Shown one piece after another: positions 15,701 through 22,023 of a stretch of 22,023 nucleotides of DNA (its first letter is position 1; every line of letters begins with the position of its first letter). The notes under the pieces are model-generated. The model saw nothing but the letters and a program-made list of their open reading frames with translations, had not been told where the DNA came from and did no database searches. Made by a program: the position numbers and the translations under genes. Where the stretch lies: assembly GCA_002297545.1 (NCBI GenBank), contig DBLZ01000062.1, forward strand, positions 1 to 22,023, read 5' to 3'. This DNA is from Prevotellaceae bacterium UBA711 (GTDB lineage: Bacteria > Bacteroidota > Bacteroidia > Bacteroidales > Bacteroidaceae).

Positions 15701-16417
15701 ATGGAAGCAACCAAAACAGTAAATGATGAACTTCGTAGCCAGAGGTCCACGAGCATGCTCATAGGCTACGTGGTGGTGTTGGCGGCCATGTTCGCTGCTT
15801 TCGAGTACACCAAACGTGATGTGGTAGTGAAAGAAGAGGGCAAGATTTATGAGAGCATTGTCTTGGAAGAAGACATGATTCCCATCACTCAGCAGCAGGA
15901 GGTTGTTGCTCCTCCACCACAGGCTGCGCCTAAGGTTGCCGAAATCATCAATATCGTGGATAACGAAACGGAGTTGCCCGAGGAGGAAATCGAGACTTCC
16001 GAGGAGGTGAACCAGGCAATTACCACTGTTGTGGGCACAGGCTCTCCCAGTGCTGTGGCTACCGGTCCTGTTGGTCCTGTAGTCGAGGACGTGGATGATG
16101 AGCGTATTTTTGATGTTGTGGAAGAGAATGCGTCTTTCCCCGGTGGTGAAGATGCATGCTTTAAGTGGCTGCAAAAGAATATCAAGTATCCTACTATCTG
16201 TCAGGAGCAAGGCGTGCAGGGTCGCGTAATGGTGGCATTCGTGGTAAATAAGGATGGCTCTATCGTTGATGTCAAAGTGGTTCGCTCTCCGGACGAGCAC
16301 TTGTCAGAGGAGGCCTTGCGCGTGGTTAAGCTCATGCCTAAGTGGAAGCCTGCACGTCAAGGTAATAAGACTGTGCGTTCTCGCTTCAATCTGCCGGTAA
16401 TGTTCAGGTTGAGCTAA
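15701..16417 (+). CDS. tonB: Energy transducer TonB
   Basis: TonB transmits proton-motive energy from ExbB/ExbD in the inner membrane to TonB-dependent receptors in the outer membrane. The 238 residues comprise a short cytoplasmic N-terminus, one membrane helix at about 18-35, a periplasmic linker with a short proline patch (APPPQAAPK near 70) and an acidic stretch, and a C-terminal TonB domain at about 142-238 (QGVQGRVMVAFVVNKDGSI, then VKLMPKWKPA). The linker is acidic rather than the Lys-Pro/Glu-Pro-rich type of E. coli, as often in Bacteroidota. ATG 15701 follows an A-rich leader without a Shine-Dalgarno site. The ExbB/ExbD partners are encoded 2.1 kb downstream. Confidence 0.93.
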   Translation: MEATKTVNDELRSQRSTSMLIGYVVVLAAMFAAFEYTKRDVVVKEEGKIYESIVLEEDMIPITQQQEVVAPPPQAAPKVAEIINIVDNETELPEEEIETSEEVNQAITTVVGTGSPSAVATGPVGPVVEDVDDERIFDVVEENASFPGGEDACFKWLQKNIKYPTICQEQGVQGRVMVAFVVNKDGSIVDVKVVRSPDEHLSEEALRVVKLMPKWKPARQGNKTVRSRFNLPVMFRLS

Positions 16418-16529
16418 TAGTCATCTTCGGAGCGTTGCTCATGTCGAACGGATGCTGCGGTTGAGCGGATGTTCGGTAGAGTTGATGCTGACACGAATAC
16501 AAACAAGACTTATACCTTATTTATATATA

Positions 16530-17504
16530 ATGTACAGTTCAGAAGATATTCTGGCTATGGTAAACCAAGGGTTGGCGAACCTCCATCTGGAGCGCCAACC
16601 CTTTGGCCTTTACAAGCCTATACGCTATGTTCTCAGTATGGGAGGCAAACGCTTGCGTCCCGTACTCCTGCTTATGTCCTATAATATGTATAAGGAAGAC
16701 GTGAGCGAGGTTTTGCCAACGGCATTGGGCCTGGAAACGTATCATAATTACACGCTTCTGCACGATGATGTGATGGACAGAGCGGAGGTGAGACGAGGAA
16801 AACCGTGTGTCCATAGGGTTTGGAATGAAAATACTGCCATCCTCAGTGGTGATAGTATGTTGGTGATGGCCTATCAATTGATGGCCGGTTGCCCGGCGCA
16901 GTACTTGAAGGGCGTTATGGATTTGTTTACGTCTACGGCGTTGGAGATAGGTGAGGGGCAGCAGTACGATGTCGACTTCGAGAACAGAATGGATGTGACT
17001 GCCGAGGAGTACATAGAGATGATTCGTCTGAAGACGAGTGTTCTGCTGGCTTGTGCCATGAAGATGGGTGCCATGCAGGCCGGTGCTCCAGAGGTTGATG
17101 CCGATTTGTTGTATCGTTTTGGCGAGCGTCTTGGTCTTGCTTTTCAATTGCAGGATGATATGCTGGATGTTTATGGCAACTTTGAAACCTTTGGCAAAAA
17201 GATAGGGGGTGATATCTTGTGCAACAAGAAGACCTATCTGTTGATCAAGGCACTTGAAGGTGCTGACGCACAGCAACGTGCTGAACTGGAGAAGTGGATT
17301 GCCGCTACGGATTATGTACCGGAGGAGAAGATACGGGCAGTGACGGAATTATATGATGCCATTGGTGTGCGTTCCATGTGTAGCGATTTGATCAATGTTT
17401 ACTTCGAAGAGGCCGGCGTGCTTTTGGAACAAGTTGACTTGCCCTCAGGGAAAAAGAATGCCTTGTGGCAATATGCCTTGAGTCTCATGGGCAGAAACAG
17501 TTGA
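16530..17504 (+). CDS. Polyprenyl (geranylgeranyl-type) diphosphate synthase
   Basis: This trans-isoprenyl diphosphate synthase condenses isopentenyl diphosphate onto an allylic primer. The 324 residues hold GGKRLRP at 38-44 (IPP binding), the first aspartate motif DDVMD at 79-83 and the second DDMLD at 209-213. The first motif lacks the two-residue insertion of bacterial farnesyl synthases, and Tyr74 at the -5 position suggests a short-to-medium product such as C20; the exact chain length cannot be read here. The start is ATG 16530 with leader TATATATA; an upstream in-frame extension to 16452 has no family homology. The 112-base gap to tonB shows no promoter match. tatD follows after 34 bases. 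Confidence 0.93.
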   Translation: MYSSEDILAMVNQGLANLHLERQPFGLYKPIRYVLSMGGKRLRPVLLLMSYNMYKEDVSEVLPTALGLETYHNYTLLHDDVMDRAEVRRGKPCVHRVWNENTAILSGDSMLVMAYQLMAGCPAQYLKGVMDLFTSTALEIGEGQQYDVDFENRMDVTAEEYIEMIRLKTSVLLACAMKMGAMQAGAPEVDADLLYRFGERLGLAFQLQDDMLDVYGNFETFGKKIGGDILCNKKTYLLIKALEGADAQQRAELEKWIAATDYVPEEKIRAVTELYDAIGVRSMCSDLINVYFEEAGVLLEQVDLPSGKKNALWQYALSLMGRNS

Positions 17505-17538
17505 TGTTTAGCACAGAAGGATGCTTTAGATACTTTCG

Positions 17539-18303
17539 ATGATAGATACACATAGCCATATCTATGGAGAAGAGTTCGATGCCGATCGTGATGCTGTGGT
17601 CGACAGGGCGAAGCAGGCAGGAGTAGAGAAAATACTCCTGCCTAATATCAATGAGGATAGTATAGCCCGTATGATGGCAACTGTGCGTGCTTATCCCGGA
17701 ACATGTTATCCCATGATGGGATTGCATCCGGAAGATGTGTCAGACGACTGGGAGCATGTGCTCGACCGTATGGAGCCGCTTTTGACAGATGATATTATCG
17801 CTGTGGGGGAGGTTGGACTGGATTTTTATTGGGACGCTACATGCAAGCATGAGCAGTTGGATGCCTTTGAACGTCAGATATGTTGGGCAAAGGAACATGA
17901 TCTGCCGCTTGTAATACACATGCGTAAGGCCGAGCAGGAACTTCTTGCGGTTATGGAATGCCACAAGAGCGATGGATTGCGAGGCGTATTTCATTGCTTT
18001 AGCGGAAGTAAGGAGACTGCAGCACGCCTCTTGAAATACGAAGGCTTTGCCTTGGGCATAGGCGGAGTGCTGACTTTCAAGAATAGTCGGCTGGCTGAGA
18101 CCCTCCGAAGTGTACCGCTTGATAGGATAGTATTGGAGACGGATGCTCCGTATCTGGCTCCTGTGCCATTCCGCGGGCAGAGGAATGAGCCTGCTTATGT
18201 GGCAAAAGTGGCCTCTTTCCTTAGTGGAATATACAGTGTGACCTCGGAGGAGGTGAATGATATTACTAATGCCACGGTTACGAACATATTTGGTCTCTTG
18301 TGA
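17539..18303 (+). CDS. tatD: TatD-family metal-dependent hydrolase (DNase)
   Basis: This 254-residue TIM-barrel nuclease acts in DNA repair or turnover and is not part of Tat export despite the name. Metal ligands are visible: H5 and H7 in DTHSH, E91 in GEVGLD, H127 in VIHMR, H152 in FHCFSG and D202 in LETDAPYL. Length and motif order match the family. It follows the polyprenyl synthase by 34 bases, with AGAAGG upstream as a weak ribosome binding site, and probably shares its transcript. The paralogue (TatD, YcfH or YjjV type) cannot be decided from sequence alone. Confidence 0.93.
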   Translation: MIDTHSHIYGEEFDADRDAVVDRAKQAGVEKILLPNINEDSIARMMATVRAYPGTCYPMMGLHPEDVSDDWEHVLDRMEPLLTDDIIAVGEVGLDFYWDATCKHEQLDAFERQICWAKEHDLPLVIHMRKAEQELLAVMECHKSDGLRGVFHCFSGSKETAARLLKYEGFALGIGGVLTFKNSRLAETLRSVPLDRIVLETDAPYLAPVPFRGQRNEPAYVAKVASFLSGIYSVTSEEVNDITNATVTNIFGLL

Positions 18304-18365
18304 GCGTCTTATATAGTGAGTAAAGTATAAAAACATGCCTCGAAGCGATTTTTTTCGCTAAATAG

Positions 18366-18397
18366 TTGTGCTAAGTCCATTAAAAAGTATATTTTTG
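18366..18397 (+). promoter_or_regulatory. Promoter of tRNA-Ser (and possibly exbB operon)
   Basis: TTG at 18366-18368 and TATTTTTG at 18390-18397 are 21 bases apart, a good Bacteroidota promoter. The predicted start near 18404 lies about 10 bases before the tRNA. No other -7 match occurs between here and exbB at 18541. Confidence 0.7.
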
Positions 18398-18413
18398 TAA
18401 CCGCAAACAGTCT

Positions 18414-18501
18414 GGAGAGGTGCTCGAGTGGCTGAAGAGGCACGCCTGGAAAGCGTGTATACGTCAAAAGCGTATCACGGGTTCGAATCCCGTCCTCTCC
18501 G
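18414..18501 (+). tRNA. tRNA-Ser (anticodon GGA)
   Basis: This 88-base tRNA has acceptor arms GGAGAGG (18414-18420) and CCTCTCC (18494-18500), discriminator G at 18501, the anticodon stem CACGC/GCGTG around loop CTGGAAA, a long variable arm typical of serine tRNA (TACG...CGTA), and the T arm CGGGTTCGAATCCCG. Anticodon GGA reads UCC and UCU. The CCA end is not encoded (GCTTTA follows). Confidence 0.97.
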
Positions 18502-18540
18502 CTTTATCAATATTAACTAAACCTAATAAATACCAAAACA

Positions 18541-19380
18541 ATGAAAAAGTTATTTGCTATTGTTGCGATGGTAGCTGCATGCTCTTTCGCTTCAACTTCA
18601 TCTGTAATGGCTCAAGAGGATGTAGAGGCTACTGCTGTGGCCGATACTGCTGTTACGGATAGCGTTACTGAGGAAGAAACAGTCGAAGCTGCTCCTGTTG
18701 AGGAAGTTTCTGTTGTTGAGGAAGAGGAAGAGAATCTTCACAAGACATTGAAGACGAAGTTCATCGAGGGTGATGCCGGCTTCATGTCATTGGTTGCTAT
18801 TGCATTGGTTCTCGGCTTGGCCTTCTGTATCGAGCGTGTCGTTTACTTGAGCTTGGCTCAGATCAACACCCGCAAGTTCTGCGCCGAAATGGCTGCTTTG
18901 GTTGCCGCAGGCAAGATCACTGAAGCTATCGCAAAGGCAAAGGGTACCCGTGGTCCTGTTGCTCAGCTTAGCCGCAAGGCTATGGAGTGCCTCAATAGCA
19001 ATGACCAAAACGATATTGCTACTATTGAGCGTACCATCAACATGGAGGCAGAGGTTCAGGGTTCTTACCTCGAGGAGAACTGCTCATGGATCACCTTGTT
19101 CATTGCCATGGCCCCCTCTCTCGGATTCTTGGGTACTGTGATCGGTATGGTTATGGCTTTCGACGATATTCAGAAGGCAGGTGATATCAGCCCCACTGTC
19201 GTTGCAGGCGGTATGAAGGTGGCCTTGATTACAACTATTTTCGGTATTATTGTTGCCTTGATACTTCAGGTGTTCTATAACTTCATCTTGGCTCGCGTAG
19301 AGGCTTTGACCGGTAATATGGAAGAGGCTGCACAGGAACTGTTGGTTATGTGCGTTAAGAGCGACAAGTGCAAGAAGTAA
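18541..19380 (+). CDS. exbB: MotA/TolQ/ExbB proton channel family protein
   Basis: ExbB is the scaffold of the proton channel that powers TonB. The 279 residues begin with a cleavable signal peptide (MKKLF..., cleavage near VMA/QED at 24/25), then a Glu/Val/Ala-rich acidic region (about 26-65), a membrane helix at about 80-98, a cytoplasmic loop, and helices at about 183-207 (GFLGTVIGMV at 195-204) and 222-250, the MotA/TolQ/ExbB channel domain. The signal peptide and acidic segment are an N-terminal extension typical of Bacteroidota ExbB. The start lies 39 bases after tRNA-Ser with no separate promoter seen. The 3' neighbours are an unknown membrane protein and two ExbD proteins. Confidence 0.94.
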   Translation: MKKLFAIVAMVAACSFASTSSVMAQEDVEATAVADTAVTDSVTEEETVEAAPVEEVSVVEEEEENLHKTLKTKFIEGDAGFMSLVAIALVLGLAFCIERVVYLSLAQINTRKFCAEMAALVAAGKITEAIAKAKGTRGPVAQLSRKAMECLNSNDQNDIATIERTINMEAEVQGSYLEENCSWITLFIAMAPSLGFLGTVIGMVMAFDDIQKAGDISPTVVAGGMKVALITTIFGIIVALILQVFYNFILARVEALTGNMEEAAQELLVMCVKSDKCKK

Positions 19381-19416
19381 TATAGAATACATATAAGTTT
19401 CACATACACCACTGTT

Positions 19417-19424
19417 AAGGAGAT
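19417..19424 (+). promoter_or_regulatory. Shine-Dalgarno site of the four-helix membrane protein
   Basis: AAGGAGAT lies 6 bases before ATG 19431 and is followed by ATAATA. It is one of the strongest ribosome binding sites in the window, which suggests this unknown protein is made in quantity. Confidence 0.75.
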
Positions 19425-19430
19425 ATAATA

Positions 19431-19916
19431 ATGAAAATTCAGCAATTATCAAAATACGTATTGCTGGGTGTGTTGGCTGTCAGTGCTATCGTCTTTGCCA
19501 TGTTCTTTGGCTTTTGGGGCGATGAGATGATGGGCGAATACGCAGCACCTACATTCACAGGCACGTTGCTGGGTCTGATGTACGCTTTGGTAGCAGTGAC
19601 AACGATCCTGATAATATGGGCTGTAGGCAAGAGCGTGGCAAGCGCAAAGGGCAGTGATTCATCTGCTTCAACCGGTGTTCCCGGTTCCAAGATTACCATT
19701 GCTACCTGCATACTGCTTGTTGTTTCACTGGTTGTTGGTTACGTTGCAGGTATCGGCGAGTCCGACTTTATTGCAGCCGACGGCACCAAGACTACTGGCG
19801 GTATGGTTCAGATTGTAGATATGTTCATGTGGAGCATGTATATCTTGGCTGTAGTGGCTTTCGCTGCTATCGCTGTCAGCATGAGTGGCATTCTCACCAA
19901 GACTGCTTCCAAGTAA
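19431..19916 (+). CDS. Unknown four-helix membrane protein of the exbB operon
   Basis: I recognise no family. The 161 residues form four predicted membrane helices at about 8-29, 43-66, 87-108 and 128-153, arranged as two hairpins of similar spacing. Loops are short; the cytoplasmic or periplasmic loop at 67-86 is Ser/Lys/Gly-rich (KSVASAKGSDSSAS), and 109-126 is polar with DxxIAADGTKT. There is no signal peptide. Placement between exbB (50 bases upstream) and exbD (21 downstream) on the same strand, with a strong ribosome binding site, suggests an accessory subunit of the Ton motor or a regulator of it; that is inference. Two-fold similarity between the halves would hint at a duplication. 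Confidence 0.85.
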   Translation: MKIQQLSKYVLLGVLAVSAIVFAMFFGFWGDEMMGEYAAPTFTGTLLGLMYALVAVTTILIIWAVGKSVASAKGSDSSASTGVPGSKITIATCILLVVSLVVGYVAGIGESDFIAADGTKTTGGMVQIVDMFMWSMYILAVVAFAAIAVSMSGILTKTASK

Positions 19917-19937
19917 TAACGCTTAACAGAGAAAGAT

Positions 19938-20525
19938 ATGGCAAAGAAAAAGAAAAAGATGCCGGGGCTGAACACCAGTTCTACCGCTGACATATCTTTC
20001 ATGCTTCTCATCTTCTTCCTGGTGACCACATCAATGGATACTGATAGCGGTCTGTCACGACGACTGCCTCAGCCGCCCGATAAGGATCAGGAAGACGCCC
20101 AGATTGACGTTAAGGAGAGGAATGTGCTCAACGTCAAAGTCAATGCCGTGGGTAATTTGATGTGTAACGGTGAATTCATTGACATCAAGGAATTACGTGG
20201 CAGAGCCAAGGACTTCATATCTAATCCTAATGATTTGAGCAGTCTGCCAGAGAAGCATGCAATAGAGATAGACTTGTTGGGCCAGTGTTATGTTACGGAC
20301 AAACACGTAATCTCTGTTCAGACGGATCGTGGCACACCATACGCTGTCTATTTCCAGATTCAGAACGAATTGGTGGCAGCTTACAATGAGTTGCGTAACG
20401 AATTGTCAAAAGCCAAGTTTGGTCGTCCTTATGAGGCTTTGAGCGACGAGCAGAAGGTTGCCGTCCGTGCATACTATCCGCAGAAGATATCTGAGGCCGA
20501 ACCAAGAACTTATGGAGGAAACTAA
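19938..20525 (+). CDS. exbD: Biopolymer transport protein ExbD (first copy)
   Basis: This 195-residue ExbD/TolR-type protein partners ExbB in the proton channel. A Lys-rich cytoplasmic N-terminus (MAKKKKK) is followed by one membrane helix at about 17-33 containing the conserved proton-carrying aspartate D18 in TADISFMLLIFFLV. The periplasmic part continues to residue 195, longer than the usual 130-145, with a charged helical C-terminal extension (about 145-195). ATG 19938 is preceded by AGAGAAAG. It lies 21 bases after the four-helix protein and 2 bases before the second exbD. Confidence 0.92.
   Translation: MAKKKKKMPGLNTSSTADISFMLLIFFLVTTSMDTDSGLSRRLPQPPDKDQEDAQIDVKERNVLNVKVNAVGNLMCNGEFIDIKELRGRAKDFISNPNDLSSLPEKHAIEIDLLGQCYVTDKHVISVQTDRGTPYAVYFQIQNELVAAYNELRNELSKAKFGRPYEALSDEQKVAVRAYYPQKISEAEPRTYGGN
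20514..20518 (+). promoter_or_regulatory. Shine-Dalgarno site of the second exbD
   Basis: GGAGG lies inside the last codons of the first exbD, 9 bases before ATG 20528, so translation of the two genes is probably coupled. Confidence 0.7.
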
Positions 20526-20527
20526 AT

Positions 20528-20986
20528 ATGGCAGGATTTAAGAAAAAGCAAAAGCGCGAAATGCCTGAGATGAATACCTCATCTCTGCCTGACTTGATTT
20601 TTACCATCTTGTTCTTCTTCATGATTGTAACTACCATGCGTGAGGTTACGTTGAAGGTCAAGTTCACCATCCCTCAGGGTACTGAGTTGGAAAAGTTGAC
20701 AAAGAAGAGCGTAGTAAGTTTCATCTATGTAGGTCCTCCAACAGACGCATTGCGTGCACAGATGGGTAGCAGTACCCGTATTCAGTTGAACGATCGCTAT
20801 GCCGAGCCTCGCGAGGTTATGGATTTCGTGGCCCAGGAACGTCAGGGTATGACAAACCAGGCCGAGCAGATAATCTCTATCAAGGCTGATACACGTACCC
20901 AGATGGGTATCATTACCGACATCAAGGAGGTACTGAGAAAGTCTTGGGCATTACGTATCAACTACTCTGCAAGTCGTAGAAACTAA
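20528..20986 (+). CDS. exbD: Biopolymer transport protein ExbD (second copy)
   Basis: This 152-residue second ExbD paralogue has a Lys-rich N-terminus, a membrane helix at about 21-37 with the conserved aspartate D22 in LPDLIFTILFFFMI, and a periplasmic domain ending KEVLRKSWALRINYS. It differs clearly from the first copy beyond the helix. Paired ExbD proteins behind one ExbB are a known Bacteroidota arrangement and may form a mixed dimer. A terminator follows 22 bases after the stop. Confidence 0.92.
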   Translation: MAGFKKKQKREMPEMNTSSLPDLIFTILFFFMIVTTMREVTLKVKFTIPQGTELEKLTKKSVVSFIYVGPPTDALRAQMGSSTRIQLNDRYAEPREVMDFVAQERQGMTNQAEQIISIKADTRTQMGIITDIKEVLRKSWALRINYSASRRN

Positions 20987-21008
20987 CATTTCAACGGATA
21001 TGACGATT

Positions 21009-21041
21009 GGACGGGAGCCGCACGGGTTTCCGTCCTTTTTT
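21009..21041 (+). terminator. Rho-independent terminator of the exbB operon
   Basis: GGACGG (21009-21014) pairs with CCGTCC (21030-21035), with partial further pairing inside (GCC with GGG), followed directly by six T (21036-21041). It separates exbD from folA. Confidence 0.85.
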
Positions 21042-21066
21042 ATAATACGATTTACATGACTAATAC

Positions 21067-21570
21067 ATGGAACGAGAATGTAGGCACATAAGCATCATAG
21101 CCGCGATAGCACGTAATTTAGCCATCGGTAACGATAACAAGCTTTTGTATTGGCTGTCGAATGACTTGAAGCGTTTCAAGGCATTGACCACAGGTCATAC
21201 CGTGATTATGGGCAGGAAGACTTTTGAAAGCCTGCCAAAAGGGGCGTTGCCCAATCGCAGGAATATCGTTCTCTCCCGCACTGTGGCATCATTCCCAGGT
21301 ACAGAGGTGTTCGCAACGCTTGAGGATGCACTGCGTAACTGTGCCCCGGACGAGGAAGTTTACATCATGGGTGGGGAGAGTGTCTACAGGCAGGCACTGC
21401 CGATAGCCGACAGGCTATGCCTCACAGAGGTGGAGGATACACCCGAGGCCGCCGACGCATTCTTTCCTGAGTTTGATAGCGGCGAATGGCAACCCGTGTG
21501 GAGCGAGGAATACGATATTGACGAGAAGCATGCCCATAAGTATCGTTTCGTTAACTACGAGCGTATTTGA
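21067..21570 (+). CDS. folA: Dihydrofolate reductase
   Basis: DHFR reduces dihydrofolate to tetrahydrofolate with NADPH, feeding ThyA and purine synthesis. The 167 residues show ISIIAAIARNLAIG at 8-21, the catalytic acid D33 in SNDLKRFK, the cofactor motif TVIMGRKTFESLP at 45-57, NRRNIVLS at 63-70, and YIMGGESVY near 100. At the Met20-loop positions, Tyr28 and Ser31 replace the Trp22 and Pro25 of E. coli; Tyr is familiar in Bacteroidota, Ser less so. The start ATG 21067 gives a six-residue N-terminal extension and no Shine-Dalgarno site is seen. thyA lies 203 bases downstream. Confidence 0.93.
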   Translation: MERECRHISIIAAIARNLAIGNDNKLLYWLSNDLKRFKALTTGHTVIMGRKTFESLPKGALPNRRNIVLSRTVASFPGTEVFATLEDALRNCAPDEEVYIMGGESVYRQALPIADRLCLTEVEDTPEAADAFFPEFDSGEWQPVWSEEYDIDEKHAHKYRFVNYERI

Positions 21571-21773
21571 TCGCTTTCTCCTCCCCAAGACGCAGTTGAA
21601 CATATACGCGGGCACGATGTTAACAGAGTGGCAACAAAGCCTTTGCTTGATTTAACCCGCATCGGCCATGAGTATGATAGGAGGTACGTTGCCCCAGCAT
21701 ACGGTTGCCGATGATATTCATCAGGAGCACCGGGATCGTGCGCCTATCAGTGACACAACAGAATACAAGACTA
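21571..21773 (+). other. 203-base intergenic region between folA and thyA
   Basis: I see no convincing gene, promoter or terminator. CAAAGCCTTTG near 21633 is a short inverted repeat. A 40-codon frame (21668-21790) after no clear ribosome site overlaps the thyA start and is probably spurious. The gap is unusually wide for a folate pair that is often nearly contiguous in Bacteroidota. Confidence 0.4.
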
Positions 21774-22023
21774 ATGAGACAATACCTTGATTTGCTTGAC
21801 CTCATCCTGAAGGAAGGCGTGCAGAAGGACGACCGCACCGGCACTGGCACGCTCAGTATCTTCGGCCACCAGATGCGCTTTGACCTGGAGGAAGGTTTCC
21901 CCCTCCTGACCACCAAGAAGGTGCATCTGAAGAGCATCATATACGAGCTTCTTTGGTTCCTGCAAGGCAATACCAATGCCCGGTGGCTACAGGAACGCGG
22001 TGTGCGCATCTGGAACGAGTGGG
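21774..22023 (+). CDS. thyA: Thymidylate synthase, N-terminal part (cut by window end)
   Basis: Thymidylate synthase methylates dUMP to dTMP with methylenetetrahydrofolate, producing dihydrofolate that FolA recycles. Only the first 83 codons are present, but they align almost residue for residue with E. coli ThyA: the dUMP-binding DRTGTGTLSIFGHQMRF (20-36), FPLLTTKK and ELLWFLQGNTN. The frame stays open to the window edge. The start ATG 21774 matches the family start. The catalytic cysteine lies beyond the window. Confidence 0.95.
   Translation, partial: MRQYLDLLDLILKEGVQKDDRTGTGTLSIFGHQMRFDLEEGFPLLTTKKVHLKSIIYELLWFLQGNTNARWLQERGVRIWNEW

Noticed and set aside
16452..16529. 26-codon N-terminal extension of the polyprenyl synthase
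   Set aside because: No family resemblance; ATG 16530 gives the normal length.
18344..18359. AGCGA-TTTTTT-TCGCT as a terminator after tatD
   Set aside because: The T-run is the loop rather than a tail and the stem has only five pairs.
18420..18662. 80-codon frame running through tRNA-Ser into exbB
   Set aside because: It covers the tRNA and the exbB signal peptide in another frame.
21668..21790. 40-codon frame before thyA
   Set aside because: Overlaps the thyA start, lacks a promoter and family resemblance.
1..22023. Mobile elements, phage genes, CRISPR arrays
   Set aside because: No transposase, integrase, repeat-spacer pattern, long direct repeat or duplicated target site was seen; all long genes are core families.

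Overview
The window looks like chromosomal DNA from a member of the Bacteroidales (Prevotellaceae/Bacteroidaceae-like). Four things point there: Bacteroidota-type promoters (-7 box TAnnTTTG, sometimes with a TTG about 20 bases upstream); Bacteroidota-restricted families (PorQ, DUF4837 lipoprotein, large TlpA-like proteins, an ExbB with a signal peptide); an exbB-X-exbD-exbD locus; and weak or A/T-rich ribosome binding sites. The whole window reads as intact core genome. I see no insertion sequence, phage gene, CRISPR array or integration scar.

Layout. 0-1.8 kb: ilvA (threonine deaminase) followed by ridA, which clears the reactive enamine that IlvA makes, ending in a strong hairpin. 1.9-3.0 kb, minus strand: an 81-residue protein of unknown function followed by a patatin-like lipase. 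3.1-11.8 kb, plus strand: an exported alpha-2-macroglobulin-like protein with no thioester, a DUF4837 lipoprotein, a TlpA-like thioredoxin-fold protein and a DUF1573 protein, all envelope proteins. meaB follows, the GTPase chaperone of methylmalonyl-CoA mutase. 12.9-15.5 kb, minus strand: a tightly overlapping porQ-cmk-ispH operon whose last gene overlaps meaB tail to tail. 15.7-18.3 kb, plus strand: tonB, a polyprenyl diphosphate synthase and tatD. Then tRNA-Ser(GGA), directly followed by exbB, an unknown four-helix membrane protein, and two exbD genes, closed by a rho-independent terminator. The window ends with folA (DHFR) and the first 83 codons of thyA.

How the genes fit together. TonB plus ExbB/ExbD/ExbD form the energy-coupling system for outer-membrane import; the unknown membrane protein inside that operon is the best candidate for an uncharacterised component. 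IspH makes isopentenyl and dimethylallyl diphosphate, which the polyprenyl synthase elongates. FolA regenerates the folate that ThyA oxidises. The most interesting points are the ExbB-associated membrane protein, the tRNA-Ser apparently heading the exbB transcript, the thioester-less macroglobulin in its envelope cluster, a possibly leaderless DUF1573 gene, and the overlapping porQ-cmk-ispH/meaB arrangement. None amounts to a proven new system.
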